From: Pseudomonadota bacterium
Lineage (GTDB): Bacteria; Pseudomonadota; Alphaproteobacteria; Rhizobiales; Phreatobacteraceae
NCBI GenBank assembly: GCA_023416965.1
Contig: JAEZGJ010000087.1
Span: 1 to 16,485, forward strand
Reading direction: 5' to 3'
Length of the DNA: 16,485 bases
A program made the translations under genes and the position numbers. Shown here one piece after another: positions 5,968 through 14,009 of the stretch (its first letter is position 1; every line of letters starts with the position of its first letter). The notes beneath the pieces were generated by a model. The model saw only the letters and a list, made by a program, of their open reading frames with translations. It ran no database searches and was not told the origin of the DNA.

Positions 5968-7560
5968 ATGCGCATCACCCGTCGTCAGGGCCTTGCCGCA
6001 GCCGCCGCGATCCTCGCCGCGCCGCGGATCGGCTTCGCCCAGGGCCAGGCCAAGCCGCTGCGCTTCGTCGTCAATGTCGGCCTGCAGAACCTCGACCCGA
6101 TCTCGTCACCGTCCTTCGTGACGCGCAACTTCGGCTACATGGTCTTCGACACGCTGGTCTCGCTCGACGGCAAGGGCGAGTACAAGCCGCAGATGCTCGA
6201 GGGCTGGGAGGTCAGCTCCGACCGCCTGACGTGGAAGTTCAAGCTCCGCGGCGGCCTGATGTTCCACGACGGGCAGAAGGTGACCTCCGAGGACGTCATC
6301 GCCTCCCTGAAGCGCTGGGGCAGCCGCGACTCCATCGGCCGGCGCCTGATGGCAGCCACAGCCGAACTGACCGCAGATGGCCCCGACGCCTTTACCCTGA
6401 AGCTGTCGCGCCCCTTCGGTGGTGTCATCGACGCCCTCGGCAAGCCCTCCGTCCACGTGCCAATGATCATGCCGGCGCGCATCGCCTCGGCGACCCCGCC
6501 CACCCAGCAGGTCTCGGAGATCGTCGGCTCGGGACCCTATGTCTTCCAGCGCAGCGAATGGGTGCCGGGCGACCGCGCCACCTTCCGCAAGTTCGACAAG
6601 TACGTGCCGCGCAGCGAGCCGGCCGACGGCCTCGCCGGCGGCAAGATCGCCAAGATCGACCGGGTGGAGATGCTGACCATGCCGGACATCGCCCTGCGCT
6701 ATGCGGCGCTGACGCGCGGCGAGGTCGACTATCTCGAATATGCGCCGGTGGACCTCGTTCCGCGCATGCGGCGGGATCGCAACCTGGTCTTCGCCCAGGC
6801 GAGCGGCCGCGCCAACCTCATGTACGCGGTCTCGATCAACCACTTCCAGGCGCCGATGGACAACGTCCTCGTCCGCCGCGCCATCCAGCAGTGCCTCGAC
6901 CGGGGCGAGGTGCTGGCCGGCGCCGGCTTCGGCGGCGATCTCGGCAAGCCCGACTGCACCTCCATGTTCATGTGTGGCGCGCCTTACGAGAACAAGGGCG
7001 GCAGCGACATGATCGCCAATCCCAGCATCGACAAGGCCAAGGCGCTGCTGGCCGAGGCGGGATACAAGGGCGAGAAGATCGTCGTGCTGCACCCGCTCGA
7101 CAGTCCGCTGCTCAATCCCTTCGGCGCCGTGCTGATCGACCGGATGAAGCGGGCCGGGTTCAATGTCGACGTGCAGGGACTCGAATGGTCGGCCATTGCC
7201 CAGCGCTGGGTGCAGAAGAACCCGCTGGACCAAGGCGGCTGGAGCGTCATTCCGGTCGTCTATACCGGCTTCGACATGTCGGACCCGCTGTCCAATCTCG
7301 GCGTCGGGTTCAACTGCACCGGCAACCAGCCCTGGGGCTATTGCGTGCAGCCGATGGTGCCGGCGATCGAACGGTTCGAGGCGGAGAGCGATCCCGCCAA
7401 GCGCCGGGCTATCGCCGAGGAGATCCAGAAGTTCGCGCTGGAGAACGCTACCTTCCCCATCGCCGGTCAGTTCCAGAGCCCGGCCGTGTGGCGCGCCGAG
7501 CTGTCGGGGGTCATCGACTTCGGCTTCCCCGTCATGTGGAACATCGAGCGCAAGGCCTGA
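5968..7560 (+). CDS. ABC transporter substrate-binding protein, family 5 (DppA/OppA-like)
   Basis: This 530-aa periplasmic protein should bind a peptide or another small solute and deliver it to an ABC permease. The N-terminus carries TRRQGLA followed by an Ala-rich hydrophobic stretch and a likely cleavage site after GFAQ (residue 25), a twin-arginine-like signal. The mature part has the family-5 pattern: LRFVVNVGLQNLDPISSP near the start, MLEGWEVSSDRLTWKFKLR, MFHDGQKVTSEDV, and VGSGPYVF in the middle. The ATG at 5968 has GAGGGAG upstream; an open frame back to 5863 lacks any signal-peptide logic. No permease or ATPase gene is adjacent, so it is an orphan or works with a distant transporter. 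The specific ligand cannot be read from the sequence. Confidence 0.9.
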   Translation: MRITRRQGLAAAAAILAAPRIGFAQGQAKPLRFVVNVGLQNLDPISSPSFVTRNFGYMVFDTLVSLDGKGEYKPQMLEGWEVSSDRLTWKFKLRGGLMFHDGQKVTSEDVIASLKRWGSRDSIGRRLMAATAELTADGPDAFTLKLSRPFGGVIDALGKPSVHVPMIMPARIASATPPTQQVSEIVGSGPYVFQRSEWVPGDRATFRKFDKYVPRSEPADGLAGGKIAKIDRVEMLTMPDIALRYAALTRGEVDYLEYAPVDLVPRMRRDRNLVFAQASGRANLMYAVSINHFQAPMDNVLVRRAIQQCLDRGEVLAGAGFGGDLGKPDCTSMFMCGAPYENKGGSDMIANPSIDKAKALLAEAGYKGEKIVVLHPLDSPLLNPFGAVLIDRMKRAGFNVDVQGLEWSAIAQRWVQKNPLDQGGWSVIPVVYTGFDMSDPLSNLGVGFNCTGNQPWGYCVQPMVPAIERFEAESDPAKRRAIAEEIQKFALENATFPIAGQFQSPAVWRAELSGVIDFGFPVMWNIERKA

Positions 7561-7568
7561 TCGGAGGG

Positions 7569-7588
7569 CGGGCGGCCCATGCCGCCCG
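7569..7588. terminator. Stem-loop between convergent genes
   Basis: An 8-bp stem (7569-7576 with 7581-7588) with a 4-base loop lies between the stop of the binding-protein gene (7560) and the stop of the convergent deacetylase gene (7592). On the plus strand it is followed by TTCTT, a modest U-rich tract. Confidence 0.6.
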
Positions 7589-7591
7589 TTC

Positions 7592-8365
7592 TTACGCCGG
7601 CACGATGTTGACGGCGCGGTAGCCCTCGTGGCGCATGGCCTCGAGGAAGGCCGGCAGCATGGCGGCCGTCTGGGGCCGCGTGTCGTGGAAGAGCAGGATG
7701 CCGCCGCGGGTCTGCCTGAGGCGGCGCATCACCAGGGCGAGCTGCGCGTCCGGCGCCATGTCGTTCCAGTCGCTCGCCCAGATGTCGGCGCCGAAGACGC
7801 CGATCTGGCGTGCCGCCAGACCCTGGTTCAGCGGCTCGGAATCACCGAAGCCGGGATAGCGGAAGAAGGGCGTGCGCGGCCGGCCTGAATAGCTGCCGTA
7901 GAGCGCCCGGTCGACGGCGGCGAAGCCGGCCTCGATGTCGGCCTCCGCCTGGGCCTGCGGCAGCTGCGCCAGCGTCATCGGATGGGTGTTGGAGTGATGG
8001 CCCACCGTGTGGCCCTCGGCGAGCACGCGCCGGGCGAGGGCAGGGTGGGCCGCCGCCTGCCGGCCGATCATGAAGAAGGTCGCCTTCACGCATTCGCGCG
8101 CGAGCGCGGCGAGGATCGGCTCCGTCGTGCCGGGATGCGGACCGTCGTCGAAGGTGAGCAGGACCTCTCCCGGGGCGAGCGGCAGGGTGCGCGGATAGCT
8201 CTTGCGGCCCACGCGCAGGCCGCCCGCAGTGGAGACGGGGATGACGCGCGCCGTGCCGAGCCGGTCCGGCCCGCATCCCGCGGCCTGCGCCTCGCCCGCC
8301 ATCAGGGCCGACAGGGACAGCGCGCCGAGAACAGCCCGGCGCGAGGGCCTTCGGGTGGAGCTCAT
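7592..8365 (-). CDS. Exported polysaccharide deacetylase (NodB-homology, carbohydrate esterase 4)
   Basis: This 257-aa protein should remove acetyl groups from N-acetylated sugars of an envelope or extracellular glycan. The N-terminus carries SRRAVLG and a hydrophobic stretch ending AQA, a probable Tat signal cleaved near residue 29. All NodB motifs are present: TFDDGP (71-76, catalytic base and metal Asp), HSNTH (124-128, metal His pair), RYPGFG (169-174), a W-x-SDW region (196-200) and LLFHD (224-228). This supports an active metal-dependent enzyme. The ATG at 8365 has GAGGA ten bases upstream; the frame is open to 9172 but overlaps mgtE on the other strand. It is divergent from mgtE across 120 bases and convergent with the binding-protein gene. 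The actual substrate is unknown. Confidence 0.9.
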   Translation of the reverse strand: MSSTRRPSRRAVLGALSLSALMAGEAQAAGCGPDRLGTARVIPVSTAGGLRVGRKSYPRTLPLAPGEVLLTFDDGPHPGTTEPILAALARECVKATFFMIGRQAAAHPALARRVLAEGHTVGHHSNTHPMTLAQLPQAQAEADIEAGFAAVDRALYGSYSGRPRTPFFRYPGFGDSEPLNQGLAARQIGVFGADIWASDWNDMAPDAQLALVMRRLRQTRGGILLFHDTRPQTAAMLPAFLEAMRHEGYRAVNIVPA

Positions 8366-8485
8366 GGGATTGTCGTCCTCGGGTGAGTCGCAGCCTGTGA
8401 TGGCGGTGGCAGCTTGCCAAATCGCTGCACTGCATCCAAGAACGTCCGATCCCTGATCCGACACCAGCGCCCGCCGGGAGGCCCC

Positions 8486-9898
8486 ATGGCCGAAACCACG
8501 TCGCCCGCCGCCATGGCCGAGGACTGGCGCGAGAAGGACTGGCGCGACGAGGAGGGCGAACTCGTCCCCGAGGTCGTGGAGTTGGTCCAGTCGATCCTCG
8601 CCGCCGGTGACGGCACCAGCCTGAAGAGCCTCGTCTCCGACGCGCACGAGGCCGATCTCGGCGCGCTTCTGGCGCAGCTCGATGCCGAGGACCGCAGCCG
8701 GGTCGTGTCCCTTCTCGGCTCCGACTTCGACTTCAACGCCCTGAACGAGGTCGACGAGACCATACGCGCCGAAATCCTCGAGGAGATGGCGCCGGCCACC
8801 GTCGCCGAGGGCATCGCGACGCTGGAAACCGACGACGCCGTCGCGATCCTCGAGGATCTCGACGAGGACGAGCGCTCGGCCATCCTGGACGAGCTGTCTC
8901 CCGCCGACAGCTTCGCCCTGCGCCGCGCCTTCGACTATCCGGAGGGCTCCGCCGGCCGGCGCATGAAGGACGAGTTCATCGCCGTGCCGCCGTTCTGGAC
9001 GGTAGGGCAGGTCATCGACCACCTGCGCGAAGCGGCGGACCTGCCGGACGACTTCACCGAAATCTTCATCGTCGACCCCGGTTTTCACCTCCAGGGCCAC
9101 ATCCGCCTCGACCGCCTCCTGCGCGCCAAGCGGCCGGTGGTGGTGACCGACATCCTTGAGGAGGAGATGCACACGGTCGGTGCCAGCGAGGACCAGGAGG
9201 ACGCGGCGCTACTCTTCGAGCGCTACAACCTCCTCTCCGCGCCGGTGGTTGACGAGGTCAACCGCCTGGTCGGCGTGCTCACCGTCGACGACATCGTCGA
9301 CGTCATCGAGGAGGAGGCCGACGAGGACATCAAGGCGCTGGGCGGCGTCAAGGCGGACGAGGAAATCTCCGACAGCGTCTGGACCACCGCCAGGGGCCGC
9401 TTCCGCTGGCTGCTGATCAATCTCGTCACCGCCTTCCTGGCGACCACGGTGCTCAAGTCCTTCGAGCACCAGCTGGAGGCGATGGTGGCGCTCGCCGTCC
9501 TCGCCCCCATCGTCGCCAGCCAGGGCGGCAGTGCCGCCACGCAGACCATGACGGTCGCCGTCAGGGCGCTGGCGACGCGCGAACTCGGCCCCCGCAACGC
9601 CTGGCGCATCGTGCGCCGCGAGGTTGCCGTCGGCCTGTTCAACGGCCTCGCCTTCGCGATCATCACCGGCACGGTGGCGAGCTTCTGGTTCACCAATGCC
9701 GGCATCGGCGTGGTGATCGGGCTGGCGCTGGTCTGCAACCTGGTGGCGGGCTCGCTCGGCGGCGTGCTGGTGCCGCTCGCGCTCGACCGGATGCGCGTCG
9801 ATCCGGCGATCTCCTCCGGCCCCTTCGTCACCACGGTGACCGACGTGACCGGGTTCTTCAGCTTCCTGATGATCGCCAGCTGGTGGTTCCGAATCTGA
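8486..9898 (+). CDS. mgtE: Magnesium transporter, MgtE family
   Basis: This 470-aa inner-membrane Mg2+ channel/transporter has the full family layout. An acidic helical MgtE N-domain spans residues ~30-160 with repeated LED/LDE motifs. Two CBS domains occupy ~165-285 (SAPVVDEVNRLVGVLTVDDIVD in the second). A linker helix leads to about five membrane spans from ~305 to 470. The signature PIVASQGGSAATQT (341-354) and the acidic residue in FVTTVTDVTGF (near 453), the region that lines the ion path in characterised MgtE, are both present. The N-domain and CBS domains normally sense cytosolic Mg2+ and close the pore. The ATG at 8486 follows GGGAGG; an earlier in-frame start at 8414 has no ribosome site. 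No Mg2+ riboswitch was seen in the 120-base leader. Confidence 0.95.
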   Translation: MAETTSPAAMAEDWREKDWRDEEGELVPEVVELVQSILAAGDGTSLKSLVSDAHEADLGALLAQLDAEDRSRVVSLLGSDFDFNALNEVDETIRAEILEEMAPATVAEGIATLETDDAVAILEDLDEDERSAILDELSPADSFALRRAFDYPEGSAGRRMKDEFIAVPPFWTVGQVIDHLREAADLPDDFTEIFIVDPGFHLQGHIRLDRLLRAKRPVVVTDILEEEMHTVGASEDQEDAALLFERYNLLSAPVVDEVNRLVGVLTVDDIVDVIEEEADEDIKALGGVKADEEISDSVWTTARGRFRWLLINLVTAFLATTVLKSFEHQLEAMVALAVLAPIVASQGGSAATQTMTVAVRALATRELGPRNAWRIVRREVAVGLFNGLAFAIITGTVASFWFTNAGIGVVIGLALVCNLVAGSLGGVLVPLALDRMRVDPAISSGPFVTTVTDVTGFFSFLMIASWWFRI

Positions 9899-10053
9899 GT
9901 CCGGAGATCGGCGCAAGTGCTGCCGGCAGCAGGCGAAATCGGTTGTCGACGCGGATTCCGGTCGGGCGGCGAACCATAGTCGGCGCAGGAACCGCCCGTT
10001 AAGTCTCGTCCTCTACATCGGCACGGCGAGGGCCTGCCGTCCGGGGAACGGGA

Positions 10054-11625
10054 ATGTCCATTTCGGTGAAGCGCCGTGCCGACGCGGCGTTGAGCGGCTA
10101 TGTCTGGGCAGCCGGTGCCGCGGCTGCCGCATCGGGCGTCCTGGCGGCGCTGCTCGGTTATCACGCCTGGTATCCGGCGCGCCTCGTTCTCGGCGCCGAC
10201 CGGTCGTGGGTGCCCCAGCTCACCGTCACGGCGCTTGCCGCGACCCTGGCGACGCTCGGCCTGCTCTGGGCCCTCCGGGTCGCACAGCGCCAGGTCATTG
10301 CCGGGGCGCGCTTCCTGCTGCCGCCAGGCATCGACGGGCTCACGGGCCTCGCCAATCGCGCCGCCTTCTGCCGCGCCTTCGAAGAGGGCCTGGACGGCCT
10401 CGAGCGCAAGGGCGGCCTCACGCTCCTGCTCCTCGACCTCGACCACTTCAAGGAGATCAACGACACGTTCGGCCACCATGCCGGCGACACGGTGCTGGCC
10501 GAGGTCGCCCGCCGCCTGCGCTTCGTCTGCGGACCGGAGGCGGTGATCGGCCGGCTCGGCGGCGACGAGTTCGCCGTGCTGATCCAGGGCTCGCCGGCCG
10601 CCACCGACATCGCCGCGGCCTGCCGCATGATCATCGCCGCGATCCGCAAGCCGATCCCCTGCGACGGCCATGCGCTCGGCGTCGGCGTCTCCATCGGCTT
10701 CCTCTCGACGGAGGACCGCACCGCCAGCCGCGACGACCTGATGCGCCGCGCCGACCGGGCGCTCTATGCCGCCAAGGCCGCGGGAAAGAACTGCGCCGTT
10801 GCTTTCCACCCCGACATGGACCGGGACGAGTCGCACCGCCGCTATCTCGAGCGCGAGCTGCGCGGCGCCCTGATGAACGGCGAGATATCCATCGAGCTGC
10901 AGCCGATCTTCTCCGCGGACGGGGAGAGGCTGGAGGGGGCCGAGGCGCTGGCGCGCTGGAACCACAGCTATCGCGGCCGGATCCTGCCGGCCGAGTTCAT
11001 CCCGCTGGCGGAAGCCTGCGGTCTCATCCACCAGCTTGGCCAGGTGGTGCTGCGCCAGGCGTGCCGCGCTGCGGCGCGCTGGAACGGGCCCTTCGTCACG
11101 GTCAACGTCTCGCCGCTGGAGTTCCGCCGCGACGACTTCATCCTCAACGTGCGGGCGGCACTGGAGGCTTCCGGCCTGCCGCCGGAGCGGCTGGTTCTGG
11201 AGATCACCGAAGGGGTGATGATCGAGAATGCCGACCACGCGCTGCACGCGATCCGCGCCATCCGGGCGCTGGGGGTGAAGGTGGCGCTGGACGATTTCGG
11301 CACCGGCTTCTCCTCGCTCAGCTACCTGCGCAAGTTCGAGCTCGACGCGCTGAAGGTCGACCGCAGCTTCGTCACCGATCTCGACAGCGGCGCCGAGGCC
11401 GCCACCATCCTCCATTGCGTGGTCAATCTCGGCCGGGCCCTCGGCCTCTCGGTCGTGGCCGAGGGGGTGGAGACCGCCGAACAGGCGCGCTTCCTCAGGG
11501 CCGCAGGCTGCCACCGCATGCAGGGCTATCATTTCGGCGGGCCGCTGGCGCTGGCGGGCTTCGAGGCGCGCTTCGGCCTCGCCGGGAGCAGGGCCGCGGA
11601 GGAGGGGCAGCGCGCGATGGCATGA
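10054..11625 (+). CDS. Membrane-bound GGDEF-EAL protein (cyclic-di-GMP synthesis and/or breakdown)
   Basis: This 523-aa protein has two N-terminal membrane spans (about 13-36 and 53-75), then a GGDEF domain (~90-255) and an EAL domain (~265-510). The GGDEF signature RLGGDEF is intact (GGDEF at 169-173), with the upstream DLDHFKEINDTFGH. The EAL domain keeps EAL (297-299), NVSPLEF, LEITEG (382-387), DDFGTGFSS (413-421), the LKVD lysine (434) and VAEGVE (468-473), so catalytic residues for phosphodiesterase activity appear present. The inhibitory RxxD site expected just before GGDEF is absent (GPEA instead), which suggests no product inhibition if it is a cyclase. Only about 16 residues separate the spans, so there is no large periplasmic sensor. 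The ATG at 10054 follows GGGAACGGGA. Which activity dominates cannot be predicted. Confidence 0.93.
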   Translation: MSISVKRRADAALSGYVWAAGAAAAASGVLAALLGYHAWYPARLVLGADRSWVPQLTVTALAATLATLGLLWALRVAQRQVIAGARFLLPPGIDGLTGLANRAAFCRAFEEGLDGLERKGGLTLLLLDLDHFKEINDTFGHHAGDTVLAEVARRLRFVCGPEAVIGRLGGDEFAVLIQGSPAATDIAAACRMIIAAIRKPIPCDGHALGVGVSIGFLSTEDRTASRDDLMRRADRALYAAKAAGKNCAVAFHPDMDRDESHRRYLERELRGALMNGEISIELQPIFSADGERLEGAEALARWNHSYRGRILPAEFIPLAEACGLIHQLGQVVLRQACRAAARWNGPFVTVNVSPLEFRRDDFILNVRAALEASGLPPERLVLEITEGVMIENADHALHAIRAIRALGVKVALDDFGTGFSSLSYLRKFELDALKVDRSFVTDLDSGAEAATILHCVVNLGRALGLSVVAEGVETAEQARFLRAAGCHRMQGYHFGGPLALAGFEARFGLAGSRAAEEGQRAMA

Positions 11626-11694
11626 CCTGGGAGGTCATCGCGCCTTCGACGCCGCGCTGCCACCGTGGCGCGTCACCCCGACGAGGACCCTGCC

Positions 11695-12027
11695 ATGACC
11701 GCCTATGCCGTCGCCCACCTGACATCCGTTGAGATGGGACCCGCCATCCGTTCCTATCTCGAAGCCATCGACGCGACACTCGCCCCCTTCGGCGGCCGGT
11801 TCGTCATCCATGGCGGCCCTGCCGAGGTGCTCGAAGGGGCCTGGTCGGGCGATCTCGTCGTCGTCGCCTTTCCGGACCGCGCCCGCGCCGCCGCCTGGTA
11901 CGGCTCGCCCGCCTACCAGGCCATCCTGCCGCTCCGGCGCGACCACTCCCGGGGCGCCGTCGTCCTGATGGACGGTGTGGACGACAGCCACCGCGCCACC
12001 GACGTGCTGGCGGAAGGCGGGGGATGA
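11695..12027 (+). CDS. DUF1330 family protein
   Basis: This 110-aa protein of the dimeric alpha/beta-barrel (ferredoxin-like) group begins MTAYAVAHL. It has FGGRFVIHGGPAEVLEG (about 32-48), LVVVAFPDRARAAAWYGSP (about 54-72) and YQAI, the DUF1330 pattern in which a central FP-x-x-x-x-A-x-x-W-y-x-S motif recurs. It is slightly longer than the usual ~95 residues because of a C-terminal tail (GVDDSHRATDVLAEGGG). No enzyme activity is established for the family. The ATG at 11695 has GAGGA nine bases upstream; the frame is open back to 11665. It lies 69 bases after the GGDEF-EAL gene and 88 before the RraA-like gene. Confidence 0.85.
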   Translation: MTAYAVAHLTSVEMGPAIRSYLEAIDATLAPFGGRFVIHGGPAEVLEGAWSGDLVVVAFPDRARAAAWYGSPAYQAILPLRRDHSRGAVVLMDGVDDSHRATDVLAEGGG

Positions 12028-12115
12028 GGGGGCTGTCCGGCGTTTTGTGCGCTCGACAGGCCGGCGCGGCTGGGGCAGGGTCCAGCCCTCTTCCAGCCTC
12101 CCACGGACCCCTGCC

Positions 12116-12835
12116 ATGACCGACGTCCTGCCCCTCGATCCCGCCGTCAGGGCGAAGCTCGAGACCATCACCACCGCGACCCTGACGACGGTCCTGCTCA
12201 AGAAGGGCCTGCGGAAGGTGTGGATGGCGGGCACGCAGCCCTTCTCCCATGCGAGCAAGCGCACGGTCGGGCGGGCGTTCACGCTGCGCTTCGTGCCCGC
12301 GCGCGAGGACCTCGCCACCCCCGCGAGCTGGTCGCATCCGATCTCGACCCGAGGCGCCATCGAGGCCATGCCCGAGGGCGTCATCGCGGTGGTCGACGCG
12401 ATGGGCTCGAAGGATGCCGGCATTTTCGGCGACATCCTCTGCGCCCGCATGGCCAAGCGCGGCGTCGCCGCCCTCGTCACCGACGGCGTGGTGCGCGATG
12501 CCGACGGCGTGCGCGGCACGGGCCTGCCGGTCTGGTGCTCGGGCGCCGCGGCGCCGGCCTCGGTGGCGGCGCTGACCTTCATCAACTGGCAGGAGCCGAT
12601 CGGCTGCGGCGGCGTCGCCGTCTTCCCGAACGACATCGTCGTCTGCGACGGCGACGGCGCCGTGCTCATTCCGCAGGACATGGTCGATGCCGTGCTCGAG
12701 GCCGCGGAGGCGCAGGAGCACCTGGAGGGCTGGCTGATGGGCGAGGTGGACAAGGGCGTGCCGCTGCCGGGCCTCTATCCGCCCAATGCCGAGACCAAGG
12801 CCCGTTACGAAAAGGAAACGGGTCGTAAAGCATAA
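12116..12835 (+). CDS. RraA-like protein (HMG/CHA aldolase superfamily)
   Basis: This 239-aa protein belongs to the RraA / 4-hydroxy-4-methyl-2-oxoglutarate aldolase superfamily, often mislabelled dimethylmenaquinone methyltransferase. Members are either metal-dependent aldolases or decarboxylases of 2-oxo acids, or regulators of RNase E. The N-terminal TTATLTTVLLKKGLRKVWMAG pattern, GDILCARM (105-112) and TDGVVRD (122-128, where Arg-Asp binds substrate and metal in aldolases) fit, as does PNDIVVCDGDGAVLIP (171-186). The presence of the RD pair favours an enzyme. The ATG at 12116 has only a weak GGAC upstream; the frame remains open to 11975, which would overlap the DUF1330 gene. The C-terminal ~50 residues extend past the core fold. 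Confidence 0.85.
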   Translation: MTDVLPLDPAVRAKLETITTATLTTVLLKKGLRKVWMAGTQPFSHASKRTVGRAFTLRFVPAREDLATPASWSHPISTRGAIEAMPEGVIAVVDAMGSKDAGIFGDILCARMAKRGVAALVTDGVVRDADGVRGTGLPVWCSGAAAPASVAALTFINWQEPIGCGGVAVFPNDIVVCDGDGAVLIPQDMVDAVLEAAEAQEHLEGWLMGEVDKGVPLPGLYPPNAETKARYEKETGRKA

Positions 12836-12846
12836 GGATGGGACGA

Positions 12847-12868
12847 GCGGCCGCCATCCCGCGGCCGC
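12847..12868. other. 8-bp G+C stem-loop between rraA-like and GH25 genes
   Basis: GCGGCCGC occurs twice (12847-12854 and 12861-12868), separated by CATCCC. Because the 8-mer is itself palindromic, the two copies can pair as an 8-bp stem. There is no T-run after it. It may be a weak terminator, or it may act on initiation of the lysozyme gene whose ATG is at 12892. Confidence 0.35.
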
Positions 12869-12891
12869 AATCCTTGGCCACATCGCTGACC

Positions 12892-13869
12892 ATGACACGT
12901 CGCTCCATCGCCTTCACCGCCGTGACCCTGATGGGGCTGATGCTCGCCGGATGCGGCAGCGTGCCGACCGAGGTCGCCGCGCCGCAGACGGGTGACCACC
13001 CGTTCCCGACCCTGACCCATACGGTGGGCCACCACGCCCACCCCGTGCACGGCATCGACGTGTCGAAGTACCAGGGCCAGATCGACTGGGAGCAGGTGAG
13101 GGCGGCCGGCGTCTCCTTCGCCTTCATCAAGGCGACGGAGGGCGGCGACCGGCTCGACAGCCGCTTCCGCGAGAACTGGGAGGCCTCGCGCCGGGCCGGC
13201 GTGCCCCGCGGCGCCTATCACTTCACCTACTGGTGCCGGCCCATGGCCGACCAGATCGCCTGGTTCAAGCGGAACGTGCCGGTGGAGCCGGACGCGCTGC
13301 CGCCGGTGCTCGACGTCGAATGGAACTTCCAGTCCCCGACCTGCCCGCGCCGCGTGCCGGTGGCGCTCGCCCAGGCGAAGATGCGCGAGTTCCTCCACGC
13401 GATGGAGCGGCATTACGGCAAGAAGCCGATCATCTATGCCGACATCAAGTTCCACCGCGAGGTGCTCGCCGGCAACGAGTTCGCCGAGTACCCGTTCTGG
13501 GTCCGCTCGGTGGCGGCGGTGCCGCACGAGCGCTATCCCGGCCGGCGCTGGGCCTTCTGGCAGATCACCGCCACCGGCCGTGTCGCCGGCATCAACACGC
13601 CCGTCGACCGCAACGTCTTCGCCGGCACCCGCCAGCAATGGCAGCAGATCGCCCAGACCGGCTTCCGCCACCGCGGCCATGGGGCCACGGCGGTCGCCGC
13701 CGCGCCGGCTGCCGCCCCCGCTGCCCAGCCCGTGACGCTGGCCGCGGCCGAGACCACGCCCGCCCAGGTGCCGACCGCGACGACCTCGGTGCCCGCCGCC
13801 GCCGTTCCGACGGCCGACACCCCGGCCATGACCACGGCGCCGCTGCCAGCGTCCCGGCCGCGGTTCTGA
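12892..13869 (+). CDS. GH25 lysozyme-like lipoprotein
   Basis: This 325-aa protein should cleave peptidoglycan between N-acetylmuramic acid and N-acetylglucosamine. The N-terminus MTRRSIAFTAVTLMGLMLAGC has a lipobox ending at Cys21, so it is probably anchored to a periplasmic membrane leaflet. The GH25 domain (~50-245) has HGIDVSKYQG (53-62, catalytic-site D56), FIKATEG (78-84), GAYHF (107-111), VLDVEW (139-144, acidic pair D141/E143), PIIYAD and VDRNVF (238-243), all typical. After it comes an Ala/Pro/Thr-rich low-complexity tail (~265-325) without a recognised binding domain. I chose the ATG at 12892 from the lipobox spacing; an in-frame ATG at 12838 would add 18 residues, and neither has a good ribosome site. 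The gene stands 56 bases after the RraA-like gene. Confidence 0.85.
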   Translation: MTRRSIAFTAVTLMGLMLAGCGSVPTEVAAPQTGDHPFPTLTHTVGHHAHPVHGIDVSKYQGQIDWEQVRAAGVSFAFIKATEGGDRLDSRFRENWEASRRAGVPRGAYHFTYWCRPMADQIAWFKRNVPVEPDALPPVLDVEWNFQSPTCPRRVPVALAQAKMREFLHAMERHYGKKPIIYADIKFHREVLAGNEFAEYPFWVRSVAAVPHERYPGRRWAFWQITATGRVAGINTPVDRNVFAGTRQQWQQIAQTGFRHRGHGATAVAAAPAAAPAAQPVTLAAAETTPAQVPTATTSVPAAAVPTADTPAMTTAPLPASRPRF

Positions 13870-14009
13870 TCGGCTGTCCGGCACGCTGCACGGCGAAGAC
13901 GGGTGCCCGCCTCGATCTTTCCCATCCCGATGCGCGCCCGCGACGTAGCGTCAGCATCCTTTTCCGAGGGCCTCGAAGGACGCTCTTCGCCCGTGCAGCG
14001 GAGAACGGG

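Noticed and set aside
8366..8485. Magnesium riboswitch ahead of mgtE
   Set aside because: The 120-base divergent spacer shows no M-box-like set of helices, and it must also contain two promoters.
9989..10014. GGAAC upstream of the GGDEF-EAL gene as a second EcfG promoter
   Set aside because: No CGTT lies 16-17 bases downstream; the nearest partial match (CGTC) is at the wrong spacing.
9223..11532. 769-residue minus-strand frame opposite mgtE and the GGDEF-EAL gene
   Set aside because: It spans two genes with unmistakable domain motifs on the plus strand and itself has no recognisable domain.
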